A stretch of DNA of 34,754 nt from Euryarchaeota archaeon SCGC AAA252-I15 (GTDB taxonomy: Archaea > Altiarchaeota > Altiarchaeia > IMC4 > SCGC-AAA252-I15), in assembly GCA_000402775.1 (NCBI GenBank), contig AQSC01000049.1:1-34754 (forward strand), read 5' to 3'. Positions 1-6,620 of this stretch are shown here, in pieces. Below the pieces are notes generated by a model. The model did no database searches, was not told the DNA's origin, and was given only the letters and a program-made list of their open reading frames with translations. A program made the position numbers and the translations under genes. How positions within the stretch are numbered: the first letter of the stretch is position 1; every line of letters begins with the position of its first letter.

Positions 1-95
1 GGATTATTCAGACAACCGTTTTTTAGAGGCTGCTGTGGAGGGTGGTGCGGATTTTGTGGTGTCGAGCGACCATCACCTTCTTGATGTGGGGGAGA
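1..95 (+). repeat. PIN-gene fragment, perfect inverted copy of 3822-3916
   Basis: These 95 bases are identical to the reverse complement of 3822-3916, inside the intact PIN gene. Read on the plus strand they encode part of that protein (DYSDNRFLEAAVEGGADF and on to LLDVGE). Identity stops abruptly after GGGGGAGA; beyond it this copy runs into an MBL-fold gene. The repeat reaches the left edge, so its full length is unknown. Perfect identity means either a very recent duplication or a chimeric join made during amplification or assembly. Confidence 0.95.
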
Positions 96-677
96 AACAT
101 TCTTTTCGACACGGGGTGGGACGGGAGCGTCCTTCTGCAAAACATGAGCAAACTCGGCTTAAACCCCGAAGACCTTAACGCAGTCATCCTATCTCACCAG
201 CACTGGGATCATATTGGCGGGCTCACACACATTCTCGAGAAATCGGAAAAACTCACAGTATACACTCCTAGAGCTTTCTCAGAAAACCTTAAAAAGGAGA
301 TTTCGGAACGCGCGGAATTTGTCGAAGTTGAGGGGCCAGTCGAAATATCGGATTCAGTTTCCTCTCTCGGAGAAATCGAAGGCGAATATTCCGGAAATAA
401 AATTTATGAACAAGCCGTAGCGTGCAAAACAGAATCAGGCATGATTGTCGTCGTAGGCTGCTCTCATCCGGGAGTGGACTCTATTCTCGCTAGAGGGGAT
501 TCACTTGGGAAAGTCTCAGGGATAATCGGCGGATTCCACGGCTTCAACCAGCTAGAAGCGCTTGAAGACTTAAACCTCATCATCCCATCTCATTGCACGA
601 AAGCGAAGAAGGAAATTAATTTACGGTTTCCAGACAAATCCAGAAAATCCGGTGTGGGATTAATCCTAAACATCTAG
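42..677 (+). CDS. MBL-fold metal-dependent hydrolase, 5' end replaced
   Basis: This is a metallo-beta-lactamase-fold hydrolase of the group often annotated as dihydropterin-ribofuranosylaminobenzene phosphate synthase-like. The metal motif LSHQHWDHIGG follows NILFDTGWDGS, and later histidines occur in GCSHPG, GFHGF and SHCTK, as expected for a two-metal site. Family members normally have about 20-30 residues before the FDTG motif that form the first strands. Here the first 18 or so residues come from the PIN-gene fragment read in another frame, so the true N-terminus is missing and the ATG at 42 is only the first available start. The protein is probably inactive as drawn, or the join is artificial. 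Assignment to the MBL fold is firm; the substrate is unknown. Confidence 0.8.
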   Translation: MVRILWCRATITFLMWGRNILFDTGWDGSVLLQNMSKLGLNPEDLNAVILSHQHWDHIGGLTHILEKSEKLTVYTPRAFSENLKKEISERAEFVEVEGPVEISDSVSSLGEIEGEYSGNKIYEQAVACKTESGMIVVVGCSHPGVDSILARGDSLGKVSGIIGGFHGFNQLEALEDLNLIIPSHCTKAKKEINLRFPDKSRKSGVGLILNI

Positions 678-679
678 TT

Positions 680-700
680 AAATACTTTTATAAATAATAT
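680..700 (+). promoter_or_regulatory. Leaderless archaeal promoter for the CBS gene
   Basis: An AT-rich block with CTTTTATAAAT starts about 24 bases before the ATG at 709. That is the usual TATA position for a leaderless archaeal transcript, and no ribosome site lies between it and the ATG. Confidence 0.5.
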
Positions 701-708
701 CTAAGTTG

Positions 709-1188
709 ATGCACCAACACACATCAGACATCCGGGAAGCTCCCGTAAAAGACATCATGACCAAACGGGTGTTCACAGTACACAAAGATACTTCCATTCA
801 AGATCTTCTAATGCTTTTTGAAAAACATGATGTAAGCGACTTTCCAGTAGTCGACGATGAAGGAAAATTTCTGGGAGACGTTCATGAGCGAGACTTGCTT
901 ATGCTTGCTGTGGAGCCCCGCTATTTAGACGAGCACCGGCTGATTGGAATATTTGGGACTCGCCTTAACGAGTCTTTTTTCGCGGAATCCGTAAAGGATC
1001 TTATGAAGGAGCATGACGTGACTGTGAAACCTGACACTCCCACTGAGGAGGCTGTTTTGGAGATGTGGAAGGCGGGTCTCCGCTGTATTCCCGTCGTAGA
1101 TGATGGGAAGCTTGTCGGGATCATTTCCGAGGCTGACGTGATAGACAAGGTTGTAACCCGATTAAAACATGTTAAACCCAAGGACTAA
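709..1188 (+). CDS. Protein with two CBS domains
   Basis: The product is a stand-alone pair of CBS domains of about 159 residues. CBS1 starts at VKDIMTKRVFTVHKDTS and contains DFPVVDDEGKFLG. CBS2 starts at VKDLMKEHDVTVKPDT and contains CIPVVDDGKLVGIISEADV. Such pairs form a Bateman module that binds adenine nucleotides and senses energy state. I start at the ATG at 709 rather than the TTG just before it, because of the TATA block upstream. Four bases separate its stop from the antiporter start, so the two genes are probably co-transcribed and the module may gate the antiporter. That partnership is inferred from position only. Confidence 0.9.
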   Translation: MHQHTSDIREAPVKDIMTKRVFTVHKDTSIQDLLMLFEKHDVSDFPVVDDEGKFLGDVHERDLLMLAVEPRYLDEHRLIGIFGTRLNESFFAESVKDLMKEHDVTVKPDTPTEEAVLEMWKAGLRCIPVVDDGKLVGIISEADVIDKVVTRLKHVKPKD

Positions 1189-1191
1189 AGA

Positions 1192-2334
1192 ATGGAGTTT
1201 CTAATCGCAAGTGCAGTTATAATTGGCGTCTCCATCATTTTAAGTGAACTCTTCGAGCGTGTGGGTCTTGTTTCAGTTCTCGGTGAATTCGGAACCGGGC
1301 TTCTTCTCGGAGTCTCATTTCTGGCTTTATTTTCAGCTGAAAGTATAGAGATCTTCGCTTCTATGGGTGTGATACTTCTTCTGTTTCTTGCGGGTTACGA
1401 GGAGACGGATTTAAGGTTTCTCATTCGAGAGCATCGGAAACTTTTCTTAATTTCTTTCACGAGCCTTTTCCTAGGGCTTGTTGGTACTTTCCTTTTTGCT
1501 TTGGCGTATTTTTCCTTTACATTCAAGCAGGCCATATTTTTCGCCTTGGCGTTTGTCTTAACCGACGTCGCTGTTGGCGCTAAAACCGTGATTTCCATGG
1601 GTAAAACCCAGGATCCTTTGGGGAAAAACCTTTTGGGTATTGCGATACTGGACACGGTCATTGGATTGATTCTTCTCGCAGTTGCGATAACACTTGTCAC
1701 CTCAAATTCAATATTGGGGTTAATCAGTGTTTTCGCCAAAATACTCTTGTTTATACTGGTTATCGTGACCATGGGGCGCGTTCTTCCCGTAGTAATCCAC
1801 AAGTCCGTGAAAATGGGGGTTGAGGAAACAGAGTTTTCAATCGCATTCATCACAATATTCTTGCTCGCCTTCCTGGCCGAAGAGCTTGGTCTTGCAGCCG
1901 TAATGGGGGCTTATTTTGCGGGAATAATACTCCAGCATTCCAGGGAGCTTGAAAGCCGCCATTTCTCAGAGACTATGAAAAGCATGGCCTACGGGTTTTT
2001 CGTCCCCCTATTCTTCGCGTGGATGGGACTTCAAACCGACTTGTCCTACGTCCCAATATACTTTAAGGAGATCATGGTGATCGTATTCTTCACACTCGGA
2101 ATCAAGTTTGTGGGAACGCTCGCCGCAGCCCAAACCTACGGGTTGAGTCTGAAAGAAGGATTAACTTACGGATTCGGACTCGTCTCGCGCGGAGCCGACA
2201 ATCTTGTAGTTCTCGCAATTGCCATAAGTCTTGGAATCTTCGCGGGAGTAACCGAGCTACTACTCGCAGCAACTGCAGTATTGATGGTAGTCAGCATAAT
2301 AATCTCGAGCATCGGATTGAAAAGGTTATTGTAG
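1192..2334 (+). CDS. CPA2/Kef-type cation-proton antiporter membrane protein
   Basis: This is an integral membrane protein of 380 residues with about 11-12 hydrophobic segments. Family features include the early LGEFGTGLLLG segment, LLLFLAGYEE, and the core LTDVAVGAKTV followed by LLGIAILDTVIGLILL. Members of the monovalent cation:proton antiporter-2 family exchange Na+ or K+ for H+. There is no cytoplasmic TrkA-N domain; the CBS protein encoded just upstream may provide regulation. The core helix has ILDT where many CPA2 members carry two adjacent aspartates, so only one acidic residue is present. Transport class is well supported; the ion is not determined. Confidence 0.88.
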   Translation: MEFLIASAVIIGVSIILSELFERVGLVSVLGEFGTGLLLGVSFLALFSAESIEIFASMGVILLLFLAGYEETDLRFLIREHRKLFLISFTSLFLGLVGTFLFALAYFSFTFKQAIFFALAFVLTDVAVGAKTVISMGKTQDPLGKNLLGIAILDTVIGLILLAVAITLVTSNSILGLISVFAKILLFILVIVTMGRVLPVVIHKSVKMGVEETEFSIAFITIFLLAFLAEELGLAAVMGAYFAGIILQHSRELESRHFSETMKSMAYGFFVPLFFAWMGLQTDLSYVPIYFKEIMVIVFFTLGIKFVGTLAAAQTYGLSLKEGLTYGFGLVSRGADNLVVLAIAISLGIFAGVTELLLAATAVLMVVSIIISSIGLKRLL

Positions 2335-2337
2335 AAT

Positions 2338-2919
2338 CTAGATTACTCTTACTGCCTCCAACAAGATGGTGATTACAGCCACAACAACTCCTGCTGAAAG
2401 CATCTTCACTCCGTTACCTAATTTATCATCCTCTGATATGCTTCCTGCAATAACCCCGAGGGAGAAAAGTATTGTAGCAACGAAAATAAGGGATAATGTG
2501 AAAGCCGAATCTGCCGAAAGAAGACCGAGTTGACTTGCGATGTATGGTGAGATAATCACAAGCACTGCGATAAAAGGGGATAACCCGTTAACCAGTGTTA
2601 CTTTTAAAACAATGCTGTTTAGCTGCCTCTCGATTCGTGTATCGTCCAAGTCCCTTAGAATGTGGCGTTCAAGAGTCTTCATCTCCCTTAGTCTCTCAGC
2701 CTTTTCCGCGGCATAGGCGCTCCAAACCCCTGAGACTGCTAGGGCAATCGCCGCCCCAAGACAAGAGATTAGGATGACTTTAGGATTTCCCGAGCCTGCT
2801 AGCTGCAGTGCGAGAATTATCCCAAATATTGTAAGTGAACCATCAAAGGAGTTCATAAGAAAATATCGCCTAGCTATGCTCTCTCTCGAGATTGACTTTA
2901 AGTATTCAAGAATGTTCAT
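2338..2919 (-). CDS. VIT1/CCC1-like membrane protein (TIGR00267-type)
   Basis: The 193-residue membrane protein has the family opening ARRYFLMNSFDGSLTIFGII followed by four more hydrophobic segments. Between segments two and three is a charged cytoplasmic stretch (AAEKAERLREMKTLERHI). VIT1/CCC1 relatives move Fe2+ or Mn2+; this archaeal branch is uncharacterised, so the cargo is an inference. It follows the DUF211 gene by 14 bases and is probably in one transcript with it. Its stop lies three bases from the stop of the convergent antiporter gene. Confidence 0.85.
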   Translation of the reverse strand: MNILEYLKSISRESIARRYFLMNSFDGSLTIFGIILALQLAGSGNPKVILISCLGAAIALAVSGVWSAYAAEKAERLREMKTLERHILRDLDDTRIERQLNSIVLKVTLVNGLSPFIAVLVIISPYIASQLGLLSADSAFTLSLIFVATILFSLGVIAGSISEDDKLGNGVKMLSAGVVVAVITILLEAVRVI

Positions 2920-2933
2920 TGTATTAGACTTTT

Positions 2934-3206
2934 TTAATCAATATTCTTTCCCAATACAACCTTGTCTATACTGTGGACGACTGCTCCCGCGTCCTCGATA
3001 ATTGATCTTATCCTGTCAAAATCAATGTCATCTCCCTCAAGGGTTACTTTAACCGACTCTGTCTTTTCGTCTACAGCATAGACTGAGATAGAGCTTCCGG
3101 ACACTCCCTTGCTGTGCAGGATTTTTCCGAATTCTACGATGCTGGGTTTGTGGGGTTTCAAAACATCCAAAACCAGAAATACTACTGGTGCGCCCTCTTT
3201 GTCCAT
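2934..3206 (-). CDS. DUF211 family protein
   Basis: This small soluble protein of 90 residues matches the archaeal DUF211 family along its length: LVLDVLKPHKPSIVEFGK, a GVSGSSISVYAVDEKTESVK strand, VTLEGDDIDFDRI, and the C-terminal VVHSIDKVVLGK. Family members have a ferredoxin-like fold and unknown function. It lies between the nitroreductase and the VIT1-like gene on the same strand. A metal-handling role is only suggested by that neighbour. Confidence 0.92.
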   Translation of the reverse strand: MDKEGAPVVFLVLDVLKPHKPSIVEFGKILHSKGVSGSSISVYAVDEKTESVKVTLEGDDIDFDRIRSIIEDAGAVVHSIDKVVLGKNID

Positions 3207-3240
3207 TTCGGTTATACTATTACTCTATCTCCATTATATA

Positions 3241-3750
3241 CTATACTTTTCTATCACAGGTATTGATGAAAGTGACTTCACCAATGCCTTTTTTGTGTTT
3301 ATCACCAGATCTTTCCTTAGGATATCCTGCAGGAATCAACGCCACCAAAGTGTATTCACCAGGAACATTCAAAAGCTCTCTCACAGTTTCCGCGCACGGC
3401 TTCTTGTCTCCCGCAACCCAGCAGCTTCCAAGACCCAGGAACTCACACGCAGTGATTACGTTCATCGTCGCAGCACACCCATCCTCTAGCTAATATTTCT
3501 CGTTCCGAAGAGCGAAAACGGCAAAACAGGCGCCGGCATCAGCGATGAAAGAACCTGTATTGCACGTACTACCTAACTTTCCAAGGATCTCCCTGTCAGT
3601 CACAGCCCCGATGAGCCACGGCTGCACGTTCCTAGCAGTTGGGGTAAGGCGCGCGCAATCCAGGATGTCGTTGATAACCTCCCCCTTTATTGTATCACTA
3701 GTATACTCTCTTATGCTCCTCCTCGTCTTGATAACTTGAGTCTCTTCCAT
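3241..3750 (-). pseudogene. Nitroreductase gene interrupted by one in-frame TAG
   Basis: A complete nitroreductase-family FMN oxidoreductase reads through one frame from 3750 to 3241 except for a single TAG at 3492-3490. The N-terminal part has the FMN-binding opening IKTRRSIREYTSD and LTPTARNVQPW. After the stop come LEDGCAATMNVITA and FLGLGSCWVAG, both classic for the family, and a normal end (ALIPAGYPKE). Upstream and downstream parts are the expected length with no frameshift, so one base change explains the break; a tryptophan TGG is a plausible ancestor. TAG is a normal terminator for neighbouring genes (e.g. at 677 and 2334). Most likely a recent pseudogene; pyrrolysine insertion or a base error are alternatives. 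Confidence 0.85.
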
Positions 3751-3765
3751 GTGAAAACATGTTAT

Positions 3766-4167
3766 TCACACATTAATAATCTTCAAGAAATGTGTCGGTT
3801 TCACAATCCTAACACCCTCAATCTCCCCCACATCAAGAAGGTGATGGTCGCTCGACACCACAAAATCCGCACCACCCTCCACAGCAGCCTCTAAAAAACG
3901 GTTGTCTGAATAATCCACACTCGCAGTGATCTTTTTTTCCGGCCTAATAATCCTTGATCGATCATAAAACTTCAAAACCTTATCCAAAAACTCTTTAGGA
4001 GCCTTAACCTTCCCTAAGATAAACAAGTTCTCATCCTTAATCTGAGGGGAGTAAACCGCATCAACCTTTCCGTCTGCGACAAGCTCTAGAATCCTCATCG
4101 AACTGCTCCGAGGATTCCACCTCCCAGCAATCAAAAGATTCGTGTCCAAGACGATCGTCGGTTTCAC
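3766..4167 (-). CDS. PIN-domain ribonuclease-like protein
   Basis: The 133-residue product is a PIN domain, the fold of VapC-type and related RNases. The acidic residues are in place: VLDTNLLIAG at the N-terminus, a mid-protein aspartate/glutamate pair (IKDENLF), DYSDNRFLEAA, and VVSSDHHLLD. No recognisable antitoxin precedes it; the neighbour across a 39-base divergent gap is a frameshifted unknown gene. Its central 95 bases are duplicated at the left edge of the window. Fold is secure; toxin activity is inferred from the family. Confidence 0.88.
   Translation of the reverse strand: MKPTIVLDTNLLIAGRWNPRSSSMRILELVADGKVDAVYSPQIKDENLFILGKVKAPKEFLDKVLKFYDRSRIIRPEKKITASVDYSDNRFLEAAVEGGADFVVSSDHHLLDVGEIEGVRIVKPTHFLKIINV
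3822..3916 (-). repeat. Source copy of the 95-base inverted duplication
   Basis: This part of the intact PIN gene is identical to window positions 95 down to 1. The PIN reading frame here continues normally on both sides, so this is the parental copy. Confidence 0.95.
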
Positions 4168-4206
4168 TCCAAAAGTATTTTAGGGAAAAAGAGCTATAAT
4201 AGTAAA

Positions 4207-4693
4207 ATGGCGGAAAAACACATGCCTCGGAGTGCGTCACAGGAACACGATATGGCACTCGAGCACCTTAAGGAAAGATACCTGCAGTTCAAAGTTGACC
4301 CGAACACGCTCCTCCACGTCCACTTCAAGACACAACAAGATGCGGAGATGCGCGAGTTTCTGGTGGTCGATAAGAATCCCGAAGACGTTGCACACCACTT
4401 ACCACATTCATCTTGGATTGGTACCCAACGGGACATTATCTCATCCCAGGCCGGGCAAAGGACTGTTCTCTTTCCCAAAGACACCTGCAATATCGCAACC
4501 GCCAATTCCGACGGCGACTTCCATCCGCAGGACGTGGCAGTTAGACAGGAATACGGCGAATTCGACGTCCAGCAGGATACTCACTGCCGCCGCAAGAAAA
4601 CAGTTCGGAAAGGCCGTGCAAACAGTCCTCGAAGCAAAGCAAGATTCAGCAGACCCTAATGCATTACAAGTCCTGCAAGAATTTCTAGGCTAA
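4207..4693 (+). pseudogene. Unknown gene with a +1 frameshift near 4570
   Basis: I do not recognise the family. One frame from the ATG at 4207 looks coding up to about HPQDVAVRQEYGEFDVQQ, then turns into a Lys/Arg-rich tail. The next frame over looks coding from about 4572, with ILTAAARKQFGKAVQTV and ending NALQVLQEFLG. Joining them gives a plausible soluble protein of about 160 residues with a helical C-terminus, so a one-base insertion (or two-base loss) near 4570 has broken the gene. A base error or programmed shift is possible; I see no slippery run at the junction. It is divergent from the PIN gene, and its stop is nine bases from the stop of the convergent cyclophilin gene. Confidence 0.6.
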
Positions 4694-4702
4694 GCAAGAT
4701 TT

Positions 4703-5314
4703 TCAAAGAGAGTCGACTATTACTACTCTCTTCATCTTGTCGCCTTGCGCAATCTTCTGGGCGACTTCCATTCCCTCAAGCGTCTGTCCGAATACCGCGT
4801 AGTTACCGTCTAAAAACCCGGCGTCCCCGATTACGATGTAGAACTGGCTGGTCGCCGAATTAGGGTCGCTCGTCCGAGCCATCCCGAACGCTCCCAATTC
4901 ATGCTTTAAGTCGGGGTGTATTTCAAGTGGAATGCTCTTATCAGAGCCTCCCGCCCCTGTTGCCGTGGGGTCTCCCGTCTGGATTACGAAGTTTGGCACC
5001 ACCCTGTGGAATACCAGGCCGTTGTAGAATCCTCTTTCTGCGAGTTCGATAAAGTTTTTCGTCGAAATCGGCGCTTTTTCAGTGTAAAGTTTCGCCTTTA
5101 TTGTGCCTTTGTCCGTCTCGATTACCGCGTATTTTTCGCCCATGGTTTCTTCACCAACAATTTCAGTTTCATCGGAAATGACCGTTGTTGTCGTCGTCCT
5201 TTTAATCAGTGTTGTTAACCTATCGTCTAAAGTTTCTCCCCCGGATTGGTTTCCGCCGTCCAGGCACCCGCAAACAAGGACTAAGGCCGCGAGCATTAAA
5301 ACGATATTTTTCAT
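4703..5314 (-). CDS. Cyclophilin-type peptidyl-prolyl isomerase, lipoprotein
   Basis: This 203-residue protein begins with a lipoprotein signal (LAALVLVCGC, Cys17 as lipid anchor), then a Thr-rich linker (LIKRTTTTTV) and a full cyclophilin domain from about residue 60. Active-site features include GLVFHRVVPNFVIQTGDP, GMARTSDPNSATSQFYI and the C-terminal YAVFGQTLEGMEV. Cyclophilins speed cis-trans isomerisation of X-Pro bonds; membrane anchoring implies folding help for exported proteins. It fires away from the tandem small-gene cluster across a 54-base divergent promoter region. Confidence 0.93.
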   Translation of the reverse strand: MKNIVLMLAALVLVCGCLDGGNQSGGETLDDRLTTLIKRTTTTTVISDETEIVGEETMGEKYAVIETDKGTIKAKLYTEKAPISTKNFIELAERGFYNGLVFHRVVPNFVIQTGDPTATGAGGSDKSIPLEIHPDLKHELGAFGMARTSDPNSATSQFYIVIGDAGFLDGNYAVFGQTLEGMEVAQKIAQGDKMKRVVIVDSL

Positions 5315-5368
5315 GGTAGATGATTTAGTTGTTTGTACTTAAAAGTTTTATCCCCCTAAAGAATATTC
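5315..5368. promoter_or_regulatory. Divergent promoter region
   Basis: This 54-base gap separates two divergent starts. It holds ACTTAAAAGTTTTATCC, whose AT core lies about 20-30 bases before the ATG at 5369, so it can act as TATA for a leaderless transcript. It may also serve the lipoprotein gene in the other direction. Confidence 0.45.
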
Positions 5369-5779
5369 ATGCACAAAGAAAATCGTATCGTTCCTTCCGA
5401 ATTTCGGGAGAGGTTCAGTCTCATAGACCACGAGCGATATGAAATAATCGATAAACTTAGGGAGCATCAACTCTTCAGGATTTCTGTTTCCGTGGATGAG
5501 GTTAAGGCGGCTGAAGCAATCATCCAAGACCTTCTTTTCGCAGCCACACCCGAAAAACCCCTTGCCCAGTCAACTCTTTTCCAAATCTTCCCGGAACGGG
5601 ACCGAAGAGGACTTGCCGTCCAAAATGTTTTCTCGCAAGGCCTAGGCCGGTGGAAGGCGGAGGGAAAACTTGGAACCACAATCATCCCTGGTGAACACAC
5701 ATACCTCCTCCCAGATGACGTTGGTAAGACCAAGTTCACTTTCCTAAATGAAAAAGCATACTACCCTCTAGAAAAATGA
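5369..5779 (+). CDS. Unknown small protein, tandem family copy 1
   Basis: I do not recognise this 136-residue soluble protein in any named family. It is the first of three tandem related genes. Shared elements are an N-terminal EFRERFSLIDHERYEIIDKL, a middle helix (EAIIQDLLFAATPEKP), GLGRWKAEGKLGTTIIPGEH and the end NEKAYYPLEK. No signal peptide or membrane segment is visible. The conserved start (acidic/basic amphipathic helix) and end (PGxHTY ... YPL) suggest one domain with two helical lobes. Neighbouring copies follow at 11-17 and 2 bases, so this is an operon formed by local duplication. Confidence 0.75.
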   Translation: MHKENRIVPSEFRERFSLIDHERYEIIDKLREHQLFRISVSVDEVKAAEAIIQDLLFAATPEKPLAQSTLFQIFPERDRRGLAVQNVFSQGLGRWKAEGKLGTTIIPGEHTYLLPDDVGKTKFTFLNEKAYYPLEK

Positions 5780-5795
5780 TTAATTTTAATTGAAA

Positions 5796-6206
5796 ATGAT
5801 CAAGCAAAAGCCTTCCGGAGTGCCCGACGAATTCAAGAGCAAATTCAAGATCGCCCCCAAGGAACGTCAAGCATTAATCAAGCGTATTGCTCGAAATCCC
5901 AGACTCTTTCAGGGTGCTCCGTTATTGGATGCTGAACTAGACCTCGTGGAAGAGGAGGTGTTGAGGGTGGTCTACGCAGCTGACAGGGATAATCCAGTAG
6001 ACTACTCTGTGTTTCAAGCCCATGACGAGCGGACTGAGTATCTCATGCTTATCATGGTCGCCGTCGCACGGTCGCGTTGGGAGGAGGAGGGTCTTATCGA
6101 AAATTTGGAAATCCCCGGGAGACACACTTTCGTCCAAACTGGTGTGGGAAGGAGGCGTGCACTACAACTTACAAACCAGAAAGGGTTTTACCCTAAAAAC
6201 AAATAA
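5796..6206 (+). CDS. Unknown small protein, tandem family copy 2
   Basis: This is a paralogue of the preceding gene, 136 residues from the ATG at 5796; a TTG six bases earlier is possible. Matching blocks are EFKSKFKIAPKERQALIKRI, LRVVYAADRDNPVDYSVFQ, RSRWEEEGLIENLEIPGRH and QKGFYPKNK. Sequence identity to copy 1 is low but the blocks keep order and spacing, so the duplication is old. Function unknown. The stop is two bases before the start of the third, decayed copy. Confidence 0.75.
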   Translation: MIKQKPSGVPDEFKSKFKIAPKERQALIKRIARNPRLFQGAPLLDAELDLVEEEVLRVVYAADRDNPVDYSVFQAHDERTEYLMLIMVAVARSRWEEEGLIENLEIPGRHTFVQTGVGRRRALQLTNQKGFYPKNK

Positions 6207-6208
6207 TT

Positions 6209-6574
6209 ATGGAAATGCAAAAACACAATCAATCGCCTGAGGACTCGGACGAGGAATTAAAGGAGAAGTTTTTTTTAACCGACGAGGAGTATGAGGGTGC
6301 GCAGGAGAAGGCATTAGGGATTCTAAAGCAAGCCGCGCAAGACCCTGAAGAAAGTATGCCAGTAGGATAGTAATTTTTCGAGAAATTCGACAATAGAACC
6401 GCTTAATTGTAGCATCCATTATCCTGGGGGGAAAAGACAGGTGGGCGGAAAAGGGTTTAATCGAGGATGCGTCCCTTAAGCGGGCCTCACACCTACCTCC
6501 ACAGTGATGGAAAAAGCGTGCGTGTCGCGAGAATAGTCAATGAACTCGCATTCCGTCCAAAACCTACACACTAA
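6209..6574 (+). pseudogene. Decayed third copy of the tandem family
   Basis: An open stretch of 53 codons (6209-6370) begins with ELKEKFFLTDEEYEGAQEKA, like the start of copies 1 and 2, and stops at TAG. Two bases out of frame the match resumes: IVIFREIRQ, a stop, then NRLIVASIILGGKDRWAEKG, which aligns without gaps to the RWEEEGLIEN region of copy 2. After one more frame change at about 6480, GPHTYLHSDGKSVRVAR leads to NELAFRPKPTH at 6574, matching the PGEHTYL...NEKAYYP end of copy 1. At least two frameshifts, one or more stops and an internal deletion relative to the paralogues show decay. Either open fragment (53 and 35 codons) could still be translated. Confidence 0.75.
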
Positions 6575-6608
6575 AGCTTTTTTATTCTCAATCTAAATTA
6601 ATCTCTTG

Positions 6609-6614
6609 GGTGAT
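6609..6614 (+). promoter_or_regulatory. Ribosome binding site deciding the AMPD start
   Basis: GGTGAT lies six bases before the ATG at 6621, a standard archaeal Shine-Dalgarno spacing. It favours that ATG over the upstream TTG at 6606, which overlaps the site. Confidence 0.6.
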
Positions 6615-6620
6615 ATTAAC

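Noticed and set aside
3241..3465. Separate small gene starting at MNVITACEFLG
   Set aside because: It is in the same frame as the upstream nitroreductase half and begins in the middle of a conserved block, so it is the end of the interrupted gene.
4916..5342. Plus-strand open frames opposite the cyclophilin gene
   Set aside because: The minus-strand frame has a lipobox and full cyclophilin domain; the plus-strand frames show no family features.
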